From: Hyphomicrobiales bacterium
GTDB taxonomy: Bacteria > Pseudomonadota > Alphaproteobacteria > Rhizobiales > CAJQND01
Reading direction: 5' to 3'
Assembly: GCA_028285595.1 (NCBI GenBank)
Contig: JANQOW010000028.1
Location: 1 to 64,000, forward strand
DNA: 64,000 bases
Part shown: positions 27,546 through 36,273 of the stretch, piece after piece
How the letters are laid out: each line of letters starts with the position of its first letter
How positions within the stretch are numbered: position 1 is the first letter of the stretch
Notes under the pieces: model-generated
The model's input: the letters and a program-made list of their open reading frames with translations, nothing else
Told to the model about the DNA's origin: nothing
Database searches by the model: none
Translations under genes and position numbers: made by a program

Positions 27546-27915
27546 GGAACAAATGGGTTATACGACTGCGCCAGTTGATCTGGATGCGATTTTCGCGGCT
27601 TTGGCAGATCCTACGCGCAGGGCCATTCTCTCGCGCCTTTCAACAGGCGAGGCGTCCGTGAACGAGCTCGCTGCACCCCTTCCCATGAGCCAGCCGGCGG
27701 TCTCCAAGCATCTAAAGGTGCTGGAGCGGGCCGGCTTGGTGGAGCGTGATGTGGACCGTCAGCGCAGGCCGGCCAGACTAAAGGCAGAACCGTTGGCGGC
27801 TGCGGTCAACTGGCTGCAGGAGTTCGAGACATTCTGGGCGTCGAGCTTCGATGAACTCGATGGCCTGCTGGACACGCTGAAACACTCTGAAAAGAAAGGG
27901 CCACCCCATGAGTGA
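27544..27915 (+). CDS. ArsR-family transcriptional regulator
   Basis: Small winged-helix repressor, 123 residues: IFAALADPTRRAILSRLSTG, then the recognition helix region PMSQPAVSKHLKVLERAGLVER. It has no metal-binding cysteine pair of the ELCVC type, so it is not a classic metal sensor. It belongs to the group paired with AHSA1/SRPBCC proteins: the next gene starts eight bases before this one ends. A second ATG at 27553 is possible. The perfect palindrome at the start implies self-repression. Confidence 0.9.
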   Translation: MEQMGYTTAPVDLDAIFAALADPTRRAILSRLSTGEASVNELAAPLPMSQPAVSKHLKVLERAGLVERDVDRQRRPARLKAEPLAAAVNWLQEFETFWASSFDELDGLLDTLKHSEKKGPPHE

Positions 27916-28402
27916 CTTGCCGACCTACGTCCTGGAACGGGAGTTTGATGCACCGGCTGAGCTGGTTTGGCGGACCTGGACGGAGGCTGAATTGCTGTCT
28001 CGCTGGTACGGTCCGCGCGTGGAAACGATCGTCCACAAGCTGGATGTGAAGCCCGGCGGTCTGTGGCTCAACGAAATGAAGTGGGACGGCAATTCGAACT
28101 ATCAGCGCGTTGAATATACCGAAGTTCAGCCGCCGGAAAAGCTGGTGTGGCTTCATTCCATGGCCGATGCAGATTGGAATGTTGTCGCCAATCCGATGAT
28201 GCCCGATTGGCCTCTGGTTCTGCTCACCACGGTGACCTTTGAGGAAACGGCCGGCAAAACGAAGATGCGTCTCACGTGGGTGCCCCACGAGGCCAGCGAA
28301 AAAGAGATCTCATGCTTTGCAGCAGCGATCGCCGGTTTGGACAAAGGCTGGGGCGCCGGAATGGAGTTGCTGGCGGAACTGCTGGCAGAGCTTCAGAGCT
28401 GA
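27908..28402 (+). CDS. SRPBCC/AHSA1-domain protein
   Basis: Single-domain protein of the START-like fold, 164 residues, named after the activator of Hsp90 ATPase. The typical opening LEREFDAPAELVWRTWTEAELLSRWYGP region and a late TWVPHEASEKE segment are present. Such proteins bind a small hydrophobic ligand; with the overlapping ArsR gene they form a common regulator-partner pair whose role is mostly unknown. Confidence 0.88.
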   Translation: MSDLPTYVLEREFDAPAELVWRTWTEAELLSRWYGPRVETIVHKLDVKPGGLWLNEMKWDGNSNYQRVEYTEVQPPEKLVWLHSMADADWNVVANPMMPDWPLVLLTTVTFEETAGKTKMRLTWVPHEASEKEISCFAAAIAGLDKGWGAGMELLAELLAELQS

Positions 28403-28438
28403 GGGGCGAAGTCGTTTCACTCCAACCCTGCCACTGCC

Positions 28439-28478
28439 AAAAAAGGTGAGCCGGCCCTGGGTGGGGCAGGGCCGGCTC
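28439..28478 (-). terminator. Terminator of the transglutaminase-like protease gene
   Basis: A perfect 12-pair stem (GAGCCGGCCCTG with CAGGGCCGGCTC, loop of seven) is followed, reading the minus strand, by ACC and six T residues. The stem lies between convergent genes and may also slow transcription from the plus side. Confidence 0.8.
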
Positions 28479-28561
28479 TGACAACCCGGTCATCTGGGGA
28501 TGGGGGAGGGGACGCTGACCGGGCCGTTACTTGTTCTGATCCCTCACCATGTGTCGATTGC

Positions 28562-29218
28562 TTAGTCCCCGGACTTTCCAGCAATGTGTCGGGCGCGTTT
28601 TGAGGCGCCGGGTGTAAGCGCCACCCATAGCTGCGGATGCTGCTGTGCTTGGCGCTTGATGTAGGTGTACTGCGTGGCGTGCCAGGGCAGGATTTCCGGG
28701 TTTTGATTGTCCAGAACGAACTCACCCATATCCGTGACCACTGTCAGCACCGCATGGCCTTCACGCTTCTCATCAAGAACAACGGTGACGAGAAGGCTCT
28801 CGCGCGGCCAACCCATGCCCATAAGGATTTTGCGCTTCAGCAGCACATAATCTTCGCAGTCGCCCTGCGCGCCGGGGTAGGTCCAGTGCTCGGCCACATT
28901 GTAAAGCTCTTGATCGGTGACCGGTTCCACCTTGCGGTTGACATGTGCATTGACGCGAACCAGTTGGCTCCACGTGTCATCGGTCAAACGCACCCGGCTT
29001 TTTGCAGTGGTGCGCCCTGCGCATTCGCGCTTGTGACGCTCGCAAAATTGAACCCATCCGATGGGCGGAAGCGTTTTGCCATAAACCGGCGCAAATTCGG
29101 CTGTACGCGGTGCGCGTTCCGTTGTGGTGTTCCACTCTTTTGCCCAGGACGGCGCACTGGTTCCCAGAAGTGTTACCGTACTTGCGACCAATCCGATTTT
29201 TATAAGTTGTTTGAACAT
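28562..29218 (-). CDS. Bacterial transglutaminase-like cysteine protease (BTLCP)
   Basis: Secreted or periplasmic protein of 218 residues with a signal peptide (MFKQLIKIGLVASTVTLLGT, cut near SWA). The Cys-His-Asp triad is visible: GDCEDYVLLKR, KREGHAVLTV and FVLDNQNPEIL. The family is typical of alphaproteobacteria. Some members (LapG-type) trim surface adhesins and respond to cyclic-di-GMP partners. No LapD-like gene is adjacent, although a PilZ protein is encoded next upstream. The 264-base region in front is AT-rich and should contain the promoter; no gene is seen in it. Confidence 0.88.
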   Translation of the reverse strand: MFKQLIKIGLVASTVTLLGTSAPSWAKEWNTTTERAPRTAEFAPVYGKTLPPIGWVQFCERHKRECAGRTTAKSRVRLTDDTWSQLVRVNAHVNRKVEPVTDQELYNVAEHWTYPGAQGDCEDYVLLKRKILMGMGWPRESLLVTVVLDEKREGHAVLTVVTDMGEFVLDNQNPEILPWHATQYTYIKRQAQQHPQLWVALTPGASKRARHIAGKSGD

Positions 29219-29482
29219 TGTTGTGACCCCAATCCCTTGTTGAGGCGAACAATGTCAGATAGATTTTTCTATACTGTTCAGTTTGCTGGGTGAATTAAAG
29301 TAAAATGCAAGTATTATTTAAATAAAAACTGCAGATAAAACGTAACGATTGATCAACCATAAATTTTCGGCGGTTTCTATAGTGAAAAGCGCAGTGGCCG
29401 GGCGCGTCCATACCCCCGCGCGCAAAGGGTCTAGGCCCGCAAAGACTCAAGGGGTGCTACCAATCTGAAAATAAACTGAAGG

Positions 29483-30097
29483 TTAGAAGCTGAAGGACGA
29501 CTTCAGGCCTTGGGTGTCGAGCACTTTCAGGAATTCAATGCCGACCCCTTCGGCATGGATCCGCGTGACCCGTCCGCGCATTTTACCCAACATGACATAG
29601 GTGCCGATGGAGGGGATGACGCCAACTTTGACCGATGAACCGCTGACGGAGATATCCAGGATCTCGCAAGGATAGTTTCGGCCGTCAGGCAAAATCAGTT
29701 GCGAGGCGGATTCGCTGGGCTGGTATCGCGCATGGCGCCGTTGATCGGGTCCGCCGTTCTCATCGCGATTGTTCAGCCACTCAAGACGTTTCTGAAAGCG
29801 TTCAAGTCGCGTTCCGCTCAAAGACAGGCTGATGGTGAACCCGCCTTCGTGACGTTGGGAGACCACGCCCTCAATCCGTCCGACCTGATCCAGATAGGCA
29901 ACAATATGCTCGCCGAACTCAACCTCATGCTTGGCAACGACTTCGATTTTTGAAGCGTCAATTGCGCCGACCTGACAGGGATATTCCTGACGATCAGGCC
30001 GCATGTACCGCCCGAACAAGATTTCTGTGCCGGAGTTGTCCTCAGCACGGTCTTCCAATTGGGGACTGGGCACAGCAGCGTTCACGTGTTCGCTCAC
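29483..30097 (-). CDS. PilZ-domain protein, probably tandem
   Basis: Cyclic-di-GMP effector candidate, 204 residues. The C-terminal half is a PilZ domain with both ligand motifs: RRHARY (RxxxR) and DISVSG (D/N-x-S-x-x-G). The N-terminal half (about residues 25-100) has a similar length and beta-rich pattern (FGRYMRPDRQEYPCQVGAID) but no complete ligand motif, so it is probably a degenerate PilZ-like barrel. No output domain is present. Possible targets are motility or the polysaccharide genes of this organism; nothing in the immediate neighbourhood decides. Confidence 0.8.
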   Translation of the reverse strand: MSEHVNAAVPSPQLEDRAEDNSGTEILFGRYMRPDRQEYPCQVGAIDASKIEVVAKHEVEFGEHIVAYLDQVGRIEGVVSQRHEGGFTISLSLSGTRLERFQKRLEWLNNRDENGGPDQRRHARYQPSESASQLILPDGRNYPCEILDISVSGSSVKVGVIPSIGTYVMLGKMRGRVTRIHAEGVGIEFLKVLDTQGLKSSFSF

Positions 30098-30267
30098 ATC
30101 TTTTGTTGATCACAGGCAAAAGCCCGATTGCTGAGACTTTGCCTCGCGTGTGGCCACATTAGTGAGTCGCCAGTAAACGTTGGGTTAAATGGTTGGTAAC
30201 AAGTGTTGCGATTTGGCGTTTAAGTGGCAGAATTGATCCGGTCGGCCCTGCTTAGACCGACCTCAGC

Positions 30268-31005
30268 CTAGTCAATCCCACCTTGAATAAGATGCAACTT
30301 GAGCGGCCGTGCCCCAGTGTTCCTGGTGTCTTCGGGTCGAGAGGCCGGGTAGTGTTGAGGCATGGGTTTCGTCATGGCCTTGCTCTCTTTGGGTGCAGGA
30401 GCCGTGAGGGGACGTCCCTTCTCGGCAAACACATCCTGAGGGCGTGTGTCTACTGCGGCGTAAGGATCGGTGCGGATCAGGCGATGCGAAATGAGTTCCG
30501 TGCGGGCAATGGGATGGACACCCAACCAGTAAGGGGCGGTTAATGGAGCAATTGCGGCAAGAATCTGCGTCTCGTTCTGCTCGCCTTGGCTCGAAATGGG
30601 CAGCATGATCATCTCAATACCTTCCGCCCGTCCGTCTTTGGCAAAGCCTTTGAACCGGACAGTGGCCGGTTGATGGTTGGCCACCACGGTTGACGCGACA
30701 TCCGCGATTGTTGTGCGTTCAACCGGCGACCAGAGGTGAAGAAAGTTCGTCCCCGTGAGCTCTTTGCCGAAGATTGTGCGCAGGGCAGTCCCGGCCAATC
30801 GGAAAGTGAATGTGAGTTCGAAAGGATCACGTCTGATAATGGCAATGTTCGCAAGCACATCCTTGATAGCACGCAAATCAAGCTCTTGGCGCTGAGGGGC
30901 AGAACGGCCACGCCGGATGGTATCCCAGACTTGATACAAAGAACGGGTGGCGGGATGGAGGATCTCAGTTTGTCGCCCGGTTATGGTGCTTACTGACATT
31001 TGCAT
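30268..31005 (-). CDS. PAS-domain protein (PAS_5 type)
   Basis: Soluble protein of 245 residues with one PAS-like domain of the alphaproteobacterial PAS_5 family in the first 160 residues (LYQVWDTIRRGR to YWLGVHPIAR). It has no kinase, cyclase or DNA-binding part. The C-terminal 70 residues are Pro/Lys-rich and probably disordered. The ATG at 31005 is seven bases from AGGA; a longer frame to 31167 is unlikely because it runs into the upstream gap shared with the rhomboid gene. Its function is not known. Confidence 0.75.
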   Translation of the reverse strand: MQMSVSTITGRQTEILHPATRSLYQVWDTIRRGRSAPQRQELDLRAIKDVLANIAIIRRDPFELTFTFRLAGTALRTIFGKELTGTNFLHLWSPVERTTIADVASTVVANHQPATVRFKGFAKDGRAEGIEMIMLPISSQGEQNETQILAAIAPLTAPYWLGVHPIARTELISHRLIRTDPYAAVDTRPQDVFAEKGRPLTAPAPKESKAMTKPMPQHYPASRPEDTRNTGARPLKLHLIQGGID

Positions 31006-31216
31006 TCGAGTCCTGTAATCCGCTGCCGCAACGGTGCGGCAGCTCTCTGGCAGACTTTGGAACAGTCGCGAACCAGAGATGAAGCATTCGGCTGATGCTG
31101 TGCAGCTTGCGTGCCAATCTCGGGAAATCACGCCATTGAGAACAAAATGCTGGTGCGGTTCACCCACAAATGGGGTATGGCAATGCGTTAGGCGTGCGGA
31201 AAGGGAAATCCCGTTT

Positions 31217-31978
31217 GTGAGTGATCCAGTTGAGCACCAGGACCAGCCGAGACCGCCAGCCGGTGGTGGAGGGCAGCCTGCGATAAATGCCCCGAAAGTG
31301 GTCCTCGTGCTATTCGCTCTGATGGTTGCCGTCTGGGGCCTGCAATCGCTCGTGACGCGCCAGGGAGAAGGTTGGCTGCTTCTGCATTTTGCTTTGGTTC
31401 CAGCGCGTTATGACATCTCAAATGGATTGATTTATCCAGGCGGCTGGGCCGCCGATCTGTGGGTTTTCGTCACGCATATGTTCATGCATGGCGACTGGCT
31501 GCATTTGGCCATTAACGGTTTCTTCATGCTGGCGTTTGGATCGGTTTTGGCCAGACGCCTCGGCACGGGCAAGTTCCTGTTGTTCAGCTTGCTGTCGGGC
31601 CTAGGTGCGGCGGGTGTGCATTTGTGGGCCTACTGGGGCGATCAGGCGCCACTCATAGGCGCATCTGGTGCCATTTCGGGGCAGATGGCCGGTACGGTCC
31701 GCTTGATGTTTGCCCGCGGGATGTCAGTGATGGATGCGCAACGTCTGGGTGTTCGGCATATCAGGGCGCTGAGCTTGGCCGAAGTGTTCACCAATCCGCG
31801 CGCGCTCATCTTTCTGTCCGTATGGGTGGGGGGCAACATCCTGTTCGGAGCAGGGGGGATCATGGCACCAGACGGCGCCTCAATCGCCTGGGAGGCTCAT
31901 TTGGGCGGGTTCGCGGCCGGAATGCTGATATTCGGTCTGTTCGACGGGCGGCCAGACCGCCAGAATGTATTCAGCTGA
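31217..31978 (+). CDS. Rhomboid-family intramembrane serine protease
   Basis: Polytopic membrane protein of about 253 residues. The rhomboid catalytic dyad is visible: serine in LIGASGAISGQMAG and histidine in AWEAHLGGFAAGM. The oxyanion-side HMFMHGDWLHLAINGFF motif is also present. It cleaves membrane-spanning proteins inside the bilayer. The start is uncertain: the GTG at 31217 gives a short cytoplasmic Pro/Gly-rich tail before the first helix, while the frame stays open to 31034 with unlikely sequence. It converges with the patatin-like gene, six bases apart. Confidence 0.88.
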   Translation: MSDPVEHQDQPRPPAGGGGQPAINAPKVVLVLFALMVAVWGLQSLVTRQGEGWLLLHFALVPARYDISNGLIYPGGWAADLWVFVTHMFMHGDWLHLAINGFFMLAFGSVLARRLGTGKFLLFSLLSGLGAAGVHLWAYWGDQAPLIGASGAISGQMAGTVRLMFARGMSVMDAQRLGVRHIRALSLAEVFTNPRALIFLSVWVGGNILFGAGGIMAPDGASIAWEAHLGGFAAGMLIFGLFDGRPDRQNVFS

Positions 31979-31984
31979 GCGAAC

Positions 31985-32983
31985 TCAATGCGAGGCGGCT
32001 TCCAATGTGGCCATGGCCTGCTTGATGTCCGGAATAACCCGTGCGGCGGCGTCCCGTCCTGCAGCGATCGCATCTGCGGCCCGGTCGAAGTCAAACAGGC
32101 CGATGCCGTTCGCAGCAGGGTTGATTGAGATGTCTGCCGGGTCGCCAGCCAACCGGGAGCGGGCCAAGCGGTCCTGAGAGATATTGAACGCGGCCATTAA
32201 GACGGTTGTGAGACCGGGCTCGTCGTTGCTGCCGCCAAACATTTGACGCAGGATACTGCGTTGCGGTTTGGATGAGGACTGTTCCAGTTGCGCCGTTTCC
32301 ATTGACGCCTCCACCCTGGAAAGGCCGGGAGCCTGTATCACCGTGCCGCCGAAGGCATCATTGTTGAGGTTGACCGCGATCACCATCCGGGCGCCCATGG
32401 CGCGGCAGGCCGAAACCGGGATGGGATTTACAACCGCGCCGTCAATCAGCCAAAGCTCTTTGAAGTAGACCGGGGAAAACACGCCGGGCAGCGCATATGA
32501 CGCGCGCAATGCTTTTGAGAGCCGGCCCTTGCGCAACCAGATCTCGTGACCTGTGAGAAGCTCTGTTCCAATACAGATGAAAGGTTTTTCAATGTGCTCA
32601 ATACGGGTTTCGCCCAGGCCTTCGTCCAGCAACTCCCTCAGTTTGTCGCCGGAAATAATGCCTGACTTGGTCCAGGAGATATCAAGAAGCCGGAAAATCT
32701 TCGTGCGGGTGAGGCTGCGGGCAAAGTCTTCTAGCATGTGCAACTTGCCGGCCGCATAGCAGCCGCCCACCAGTGCGCCCACCGAGGTTCCCGACACAAC
32801 ATCAGGCTCGATGCCCTCTTCAAGCAACTTCTGGATAACGCCGATATGGCTCCAACCACGGGCAACACCCGCACCAAGTGCCAAGCCGATCTTCGGCCGT
32901 GTGCTCTTCCCACCGGTCATTTCTGACACACCGTCCGCCGCATATTGAGATAGCAGCGGGTTGTTATTGTTCGACCAAAACAT
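31985..32983 (-). CDS. Patatin-like phospholipase (RssA/NTE family)
   Basis: Lipid acyl hydrolase of about 332 residues. It has the oxyanion loop GAGVARGWSHIG, the nucleophile elbow GTSVG and the catalytic aspartate in LIDGAVVNP, that is the full Ser-Asp dyad. There is no signal peptide or C-terminal membrane part. The ATG at 32983 follows GGAG at ten bases; an ATG at 32920 just before the conserved domain and a TTG at 33001 are alternatives. It probably acts on phospholipids at the inner membrane. Confidence 0.88.
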   Translation of the reverse strand: MFWSNNNNPLLSQYAADGVSEMTGGKSTRPKIGLALGAGVARGWSHIGVIQKLLEEGIEPDVVSGTSVGALVGGCYAAGKLHMLEDFARSLTRTKIFRLLDISWTKSGIISGDKLRELLDEGLGETRIEHIEKPFICIGTELLTGHEIWLRKGRLSKALRASYALPGVFSPVYFKELWLIDGAVVNPIPVSACRAMGARMVIAVNLNNDAFGGTVIQAPGLSRVEASMETAQLEQSSSKPQRSILRQMFGGSNDEPGLTTVLMAAFNISQDRLARSRLAGDPADISINPAANGIGLFDFDRAADAIAAGRDAAARVIPDIKQAMATLEAASH

Positions 32984-33089
32984 GACGGCCCAGCTCCGCA
33001 AATGCCATGCCGAACCTTCACGTCCCCCATTCTGGAGCCAATCGGTCCAGAATTCTAGTCACGAAGGTTCGTGTATTTGTGAACTGAGC

Positions 33090-33533
33090 TTAGCGCCCAT
33101 AGATATCTTTTGGGTTAAACACCCGCACGTCATCCACATGGGTCAGTTTGATATCTTGCCCAGCCGTCTGTCCGGTTTCTATGCGTCGATAGAAGCAAGA
33201 TTTGCGGCCGGTGTGGCAGGCAGAGCCGCCGCGCTGCTCCACGCTGATCCAAATCACGTCCTGATCGCAATCGGTCCGCATGTCTACGATGGTCTGGGTA
33301 TTGCCGGAGGTTTCCCCCTTTTGCCAAAGCTTTTGGCGAGACCGCGACCAATACCAAGCCTGACCGGTTTCAATAGACCGGTTCAGGGCCTCTTCGTTCA
33401 TGAAGGCGAACATTAGGACTTCGCCCGTGGACGCATCGGTGCAGATGGCGGGTATAAGGCCATTTGCATCGAACCGAGGCGTCAGGATATCGCCTTCCTC
33501 CAGTTGATGCTTGTCAGTACAAGACGAACTCAT
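33090..33533 (-). CDS. hisI: Phosphoribosyl-AMP cyclohydrolase HisI
   Basis: Third step of histidine synthesis, opening the adenine ring of phosphoribosyl-AMP. The 147-residue monofunctional form is usual in alphaproteobacteria, with HisE separate. Zinc and magnesium residues are visible in [12 protein letters not shown] and [11 protein letters not shown]; other signatures are [12 protein letters not shown] and [12 protein letters not shown]. It is divergent from the NifU-like gene, a neighbourhood common in Hyphomicrobiales. Other his genes are not in the window. Confidence 0.95.
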   Translation of the reverse strand: MSSSCTDKHQLEEGDILTPRFDANGLIPAICTDASTGEVLMFAFMNEEALNRSIETGQAWYWSRSRQKLWQKGETSGNTQTIVDMRTDCDQDVIWISVEQRGGSACHTGRKSCFYRRIETGQTAGQDIKLTHVDDVRVFNPKDIYGR

Positions 33534-33761
33534 GACGCGGCCCGCTCTATTGGTTTCAGAAACCTGGACGTCTGCTGTCGAGGCAATTTCCGAGGTGGCA
33601 TATCATGCCCCTTTTGCGCAATGCAACATGGTCTGGTGAACGATGGGGCTTGTGATGCGTCGGTCGCCCGGCTCGCGGTTGCGTGAATTTGGCGGTTGCG
33701 ATCTCGCGTCCGCCATCCGATATATTAGGCAGTGTGTTTAAAGATGAACGGCCCGGCATCC

Positions 33762-34214
33762 ATGCTGAACGAAATCTACAACAAACAGATCCTGCAGTTC
33801 GCAGCAGACATTCATCATCTTGGCCGCTTGGACGGGCCAGATGCCTCCGCAACGGCTCATTCCAAGCTGTGTGGATCCAAGGTGCGCGTGGATGTGAGTA
33901 TGCAAGATGGCCGGGTGAGCGATTTCGCCCATGATGTGAAGGCGTGCGCCCTGGGTCAGGCATCATCGTCTATCATGGCGCGTCATGTGATCGGCTCAAC
34001 CGGAGACGAGTTGCGCGAAGTTCGCCAACAGATGACCGCCATGCTCAAGGAAGACGGCCCGCCGCCCGACGGTAAATGGGCTGATCTTGAGATCCTGCAG
34101 CCGGTCAAAGATTTTAAGGCGCGCCATGCCTCCACACTGCTCACATTCGATGCGGTGTGCGATGCGGTCGCGCAGATAGAAGGAGCAGCTCAAGCCACTG
34201 AGGCTACGGGCTGA
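33762..34214 (+). CDS. NifU/IscU-like protein lacking the third cysteine
   Basis: Iron-sulfur scaffold-like protein of 150 residues from the ATG at 33762 (MLNEIYNKQIL, the typical family opening); an ATG at 33744 adds six. Two scaffold cysteines are conserved, in SKLCGSKV and DVKACALGQAS. The third, normally in a context like R-x-K-C-A-x-L, is replaced: the segment reads ARHASTLLTF. The aspartate near the first cysteine is also not evident. An alphaproteobacterial subfamily with this change is known from annotation, so it is probably not a sequencing error, but it is unlikely to build clusters like IscU. The role is unknown. Confidence 0.78.
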   Translation: MLNEIYNKQILQFAADIHHLGRLDGPDASATAHSKLCGSKVRVDVSMQDGRVSDFAHDVKACALGQASSSIMARHVIGSTGDELREVRQQMTAMLKEDGPPPDGKWADLEILQPVKDFKARHASTLLTFDAVCDAVAQIEGAAQATEATG

Positions 34215-34271
34215 GTTTGGCGGTGCGGGCTGCGCGAGCTGCCGAGTGCCTTTGAGGGAGATTGAGCGGGA

Positions 34272-35162
34272 ATGTCTGCAATTGGATTTATCGGCTTGGG
34301 GAACATGGGCAGCCACATGGCGGCCAACCTTGTTAAGGCGGGCCATGATGTAAAGGGCTTTGATGTGGTCACCAGCAATGTGGACACATTCGTGAGCGCA
34401 GGAGGGAGCGCGTCAGGATCGGTTGGTGAGGCATCTGCTGGCGTTGATATGGTGATCACCATGCTGCCGGCTGGCAAACATGTGCGTGACGTCTATACCG
34501 GCAGCGACGGGATCTTGGCTCATGCTGCGCCGGGCACTCTGTTGATCGATAGCTCAACCATTGATGTGGCCAGCGCGCGCGCTGTTGCTGATGCGGCTCA
34601 TAAAGCTGACATGCATATGATCGATGCGCCGGTGTCCGGAGGTGTCGGCGGTGCGGAGGCCGGGACGCTGACCTTCATGGTTGGCGGGTCTGACGAAACC
34701 TTTGAGAAGGCGCGGCCAGTGCTCGAGGCGATGGGAAAGAACATTTTTCACGCGGGCGGAGCTGGCAACGGTCAGGCGGCCAAGATCTGCAACAACATGA
34801 TCCTAGGGATCTCCATGATCGGCGTGTGCGAAGCGTTTGTGCTGGCCGAGCAACTGGGACTGGATCATCAGAAGCTGTTTGACATCTCCTCGACCGCGTC
34901 CGGGCAGTGTTGGTCACTCACCACCTATTGCCCGGTGCCAGGGCCGATCCCGACCACACCGGCCAATTCTGGCTATAAGCCCGGTTTCAGTGCCGGCATG
35001 ATGCTGAAAGACTTGAAACTGGCGCAAGAAGCTGCCCAGGCCTCCGATGCGGCCACACCTCTCGGCGCGCAGGCGGCCGCCATCTATGCGCTGTTCGATG
35101 CGGCCGGACACACCGATACGGATTTCTCCGGGATCATCAAACTGCTGAGGGGCAAGGCCTAG
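34272..35162 (+). CDS. mmsB: 3-hydroxyisobutyrate dehydrogenase
   Basis: NAD-dependent enzyme of valine breakdown oxidising 3-hydroxyisobutyrate to methylmalonate semialdehyde, 296 residues. It has the dinucleotide fold GFIGLGNMGSHMAANL, the substrate signature DAPVSGGVGGAEAGTL and the catalytic lysine region GNGQAAKICNN. The C-terminal part with CWSLTTYCPVPGP is typical of true 3-hydroxyisobutyrate dehydrogenases rather than of tartronate semialdehyde reductases. The rest of the valine route is not adjacent. With isovaleryl-CoA dehydrogenase at 8.5 kb it suggests full use of branched-chain amino acids. Confidence 0.9.
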   Translation: MSAIGFIGLGNMGSHMAANLVKAGHDVKGFDVVTSNVDTFVSAGGSASGSVGEASAGVDMVITMLPAGKHVRDVYTGSDGILAHAAPGTLLIDSSTIDVASARAVADAAHKADMHMIDAPVSGGVGGAEAGTLTFMVGGSDETFEKARPVLEAMGKNIFHAGGAGNGQAAKICNNMILGISMIGVCEAFVLAEQLGLDHQKLFDISSTASGQCWSLTTYCPVPGPIPTTPANSGYKPGFSAGMMLKDLKLAQEAAQASDAATPLGAQAAAIYALFDAAGHTDTDFSGIIKLLRGKA

Positions 35163-35468
35163 TTTGCCCATTTCGTAGGCTTTTCATGCCGAACGGGCCC
35201 GTTGAAACATGGGTTCGGGTCTATTTTGGTTTAAACTTGATCGAATGTGGGTAAATGAGTCCTTTCCCGAATTGGCCACCAAACCGGCAAATGTAAACGG
35301 ATTTCCCGGGGGTTGATTACCCTTGTGTGTCAAACAGAACCATTGGCGAAAATCTCCTAAGGTTCGATTCACCTGTTCTCTTGAGACGAAATTTACATGC
35401 GGCCCGTATTGTCCACGTCAATCGAGGCCAAACAATTGGTCTCAAAAATAAAGGGCAGGTGTTGAACA
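35163..35468. other. Non-coding gap upstream of ldtR
   Basis: No gene is seen in these 306 bases. The stretch gets AT-rich toward its end, where TTGAGA at 35381 and CGTATT at 35405 could be a weak promoter for ldtR. A terminator for mmsB is not obvious. Confidence 0.5.
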
Positions 35469-35978
35469 ATGAACGACGCAATGATTGGCGTGGCGATTGA
35501 GCCCACGTCTGAGTCTCCGGACTTTAAAAGCAAATATCTTGAAGCACTTACGCTGATCGAGCGGCTGCATCGCCGTTTGCTCGACGTGATCAAAGACGAG
35601 TTTGAACGCCGTGGCGATCAGGACATCAATGCCGTTCAGGCACTGCTCCTGTTCAATATGGGCGGCCAGGAACTGACTGCGGGTGAATTGAGAACACGTG
35701 GCCACTATCTCGGCTCCAACGTGTCTTACAACCTGAAGAAACTCGTGCAGATGGGCTTTATCAGCCATGAACGTTCCACCGCTGACAAGCGCTCGGTGCG
35801 GGTGTGTCTGACCGAGAAAGGCCAACAAGTGCACGACCTGGTGGATGAGCTCTATAACCGCCAGCTGAAGTCGGTCCGCGAAGTTGCCGGCTTGGATGGG
35901 GAAGAGTTGGAACGGTTGAACCGGGCGCTGAGCCGCCTGGAACGGTTCTGGACCGACCAGATCCGCTATCGTTTGTAA
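35469..35978 (+). CDS. ldtR: MarR-family regulator LdtR
   Basis: Winged-helix regulator of 169 residues resembling LdtR, known from Liberibacter asiaticus and Sinorhizobium meliloti as activator of the L,D-transpeptidase gene ldtP. The helix-turn-helix region is LTAGELRTRGHYLGSNVSYNLKKL, with the wing at ERSTADKRSVRVCLTEKG. Gene order supports the name: an L,D-transpeptidase gene follows on the same strand, separated by a terminator and a promoter gap with an inverted repeat. LdtR is reported to respond to small hydrophobic ligands and to affect osmotic stress tolerance in those species. Confidence 0.85.
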   Translation: MNDAMIGVAIEPTSESPDFKSKYLEALTLIERLHRRLLDVIKDEFERRGDQDINAVQALLLFNMGGQELTAGELRTRGHYLGSNVSYNLKKLVQMGFISHERSTADKRSVRVCLTEKGQQVHDLVDELYNRQLKSVREVAGLDGEELERLNRALSRLERFWTDQIRYRL

Positions 35979-36023
35979 TGCTTAAACAGCATTAGGGGCC
36001 GGAACTCACCGGCGGGGAGGAAT

Positions 36024-36058
36024 AGCCCTGGTTCCAGAAATGGAATCAGGGCTTTTCT
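36024..36058 (+). terminator. Terminator of ldtR
   Basis: AGCCCTGGTTCCA (36024-36036) pairs with TGGAATCAGGGCT (36041-36053), with one mismatch pair in the middle and a GAAA loop, followed by a T-rich tract (TTTCTGTTTTTT). Confidence 0.85.
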
Positions 36059-36136
36059 GTTTTTTGACTATGACTCTCAATTTCGCCTGATTTCTTGGGC
36101 AAACCATCTAAACGGGCTGACTTGACGCGGTAAATC

Positions 36137-36161
36137 GCAATTCAACTTGAATTTGAATTGC
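36137..36161. promoter_or_regulatory. Inverted repeat upstream of ldtP, candidate LdtR site
   Basis: GCAATTCAA at 36137-36145 and TTGAATTGC at 36153-36161 are perfect 9-base inverted arms with a 7-base centre, about 110 bases before the ldtP start and inside its promoter gap. Its symmetry suits a dimeric MarR-type protein, so LdtR is the obvious candidate. Confidence 0.55.
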
Positions 36162-36273
36162 AAATCACCAACTGCAGATGGCAAGTTCTCAGAGCCGTGA
36201 CGTACCGTTTGTGCAGCGCTTGGGCTGGCACTGACTTTGGCGCGCACCTTTCACAAGGCAGGAACATAGATAG

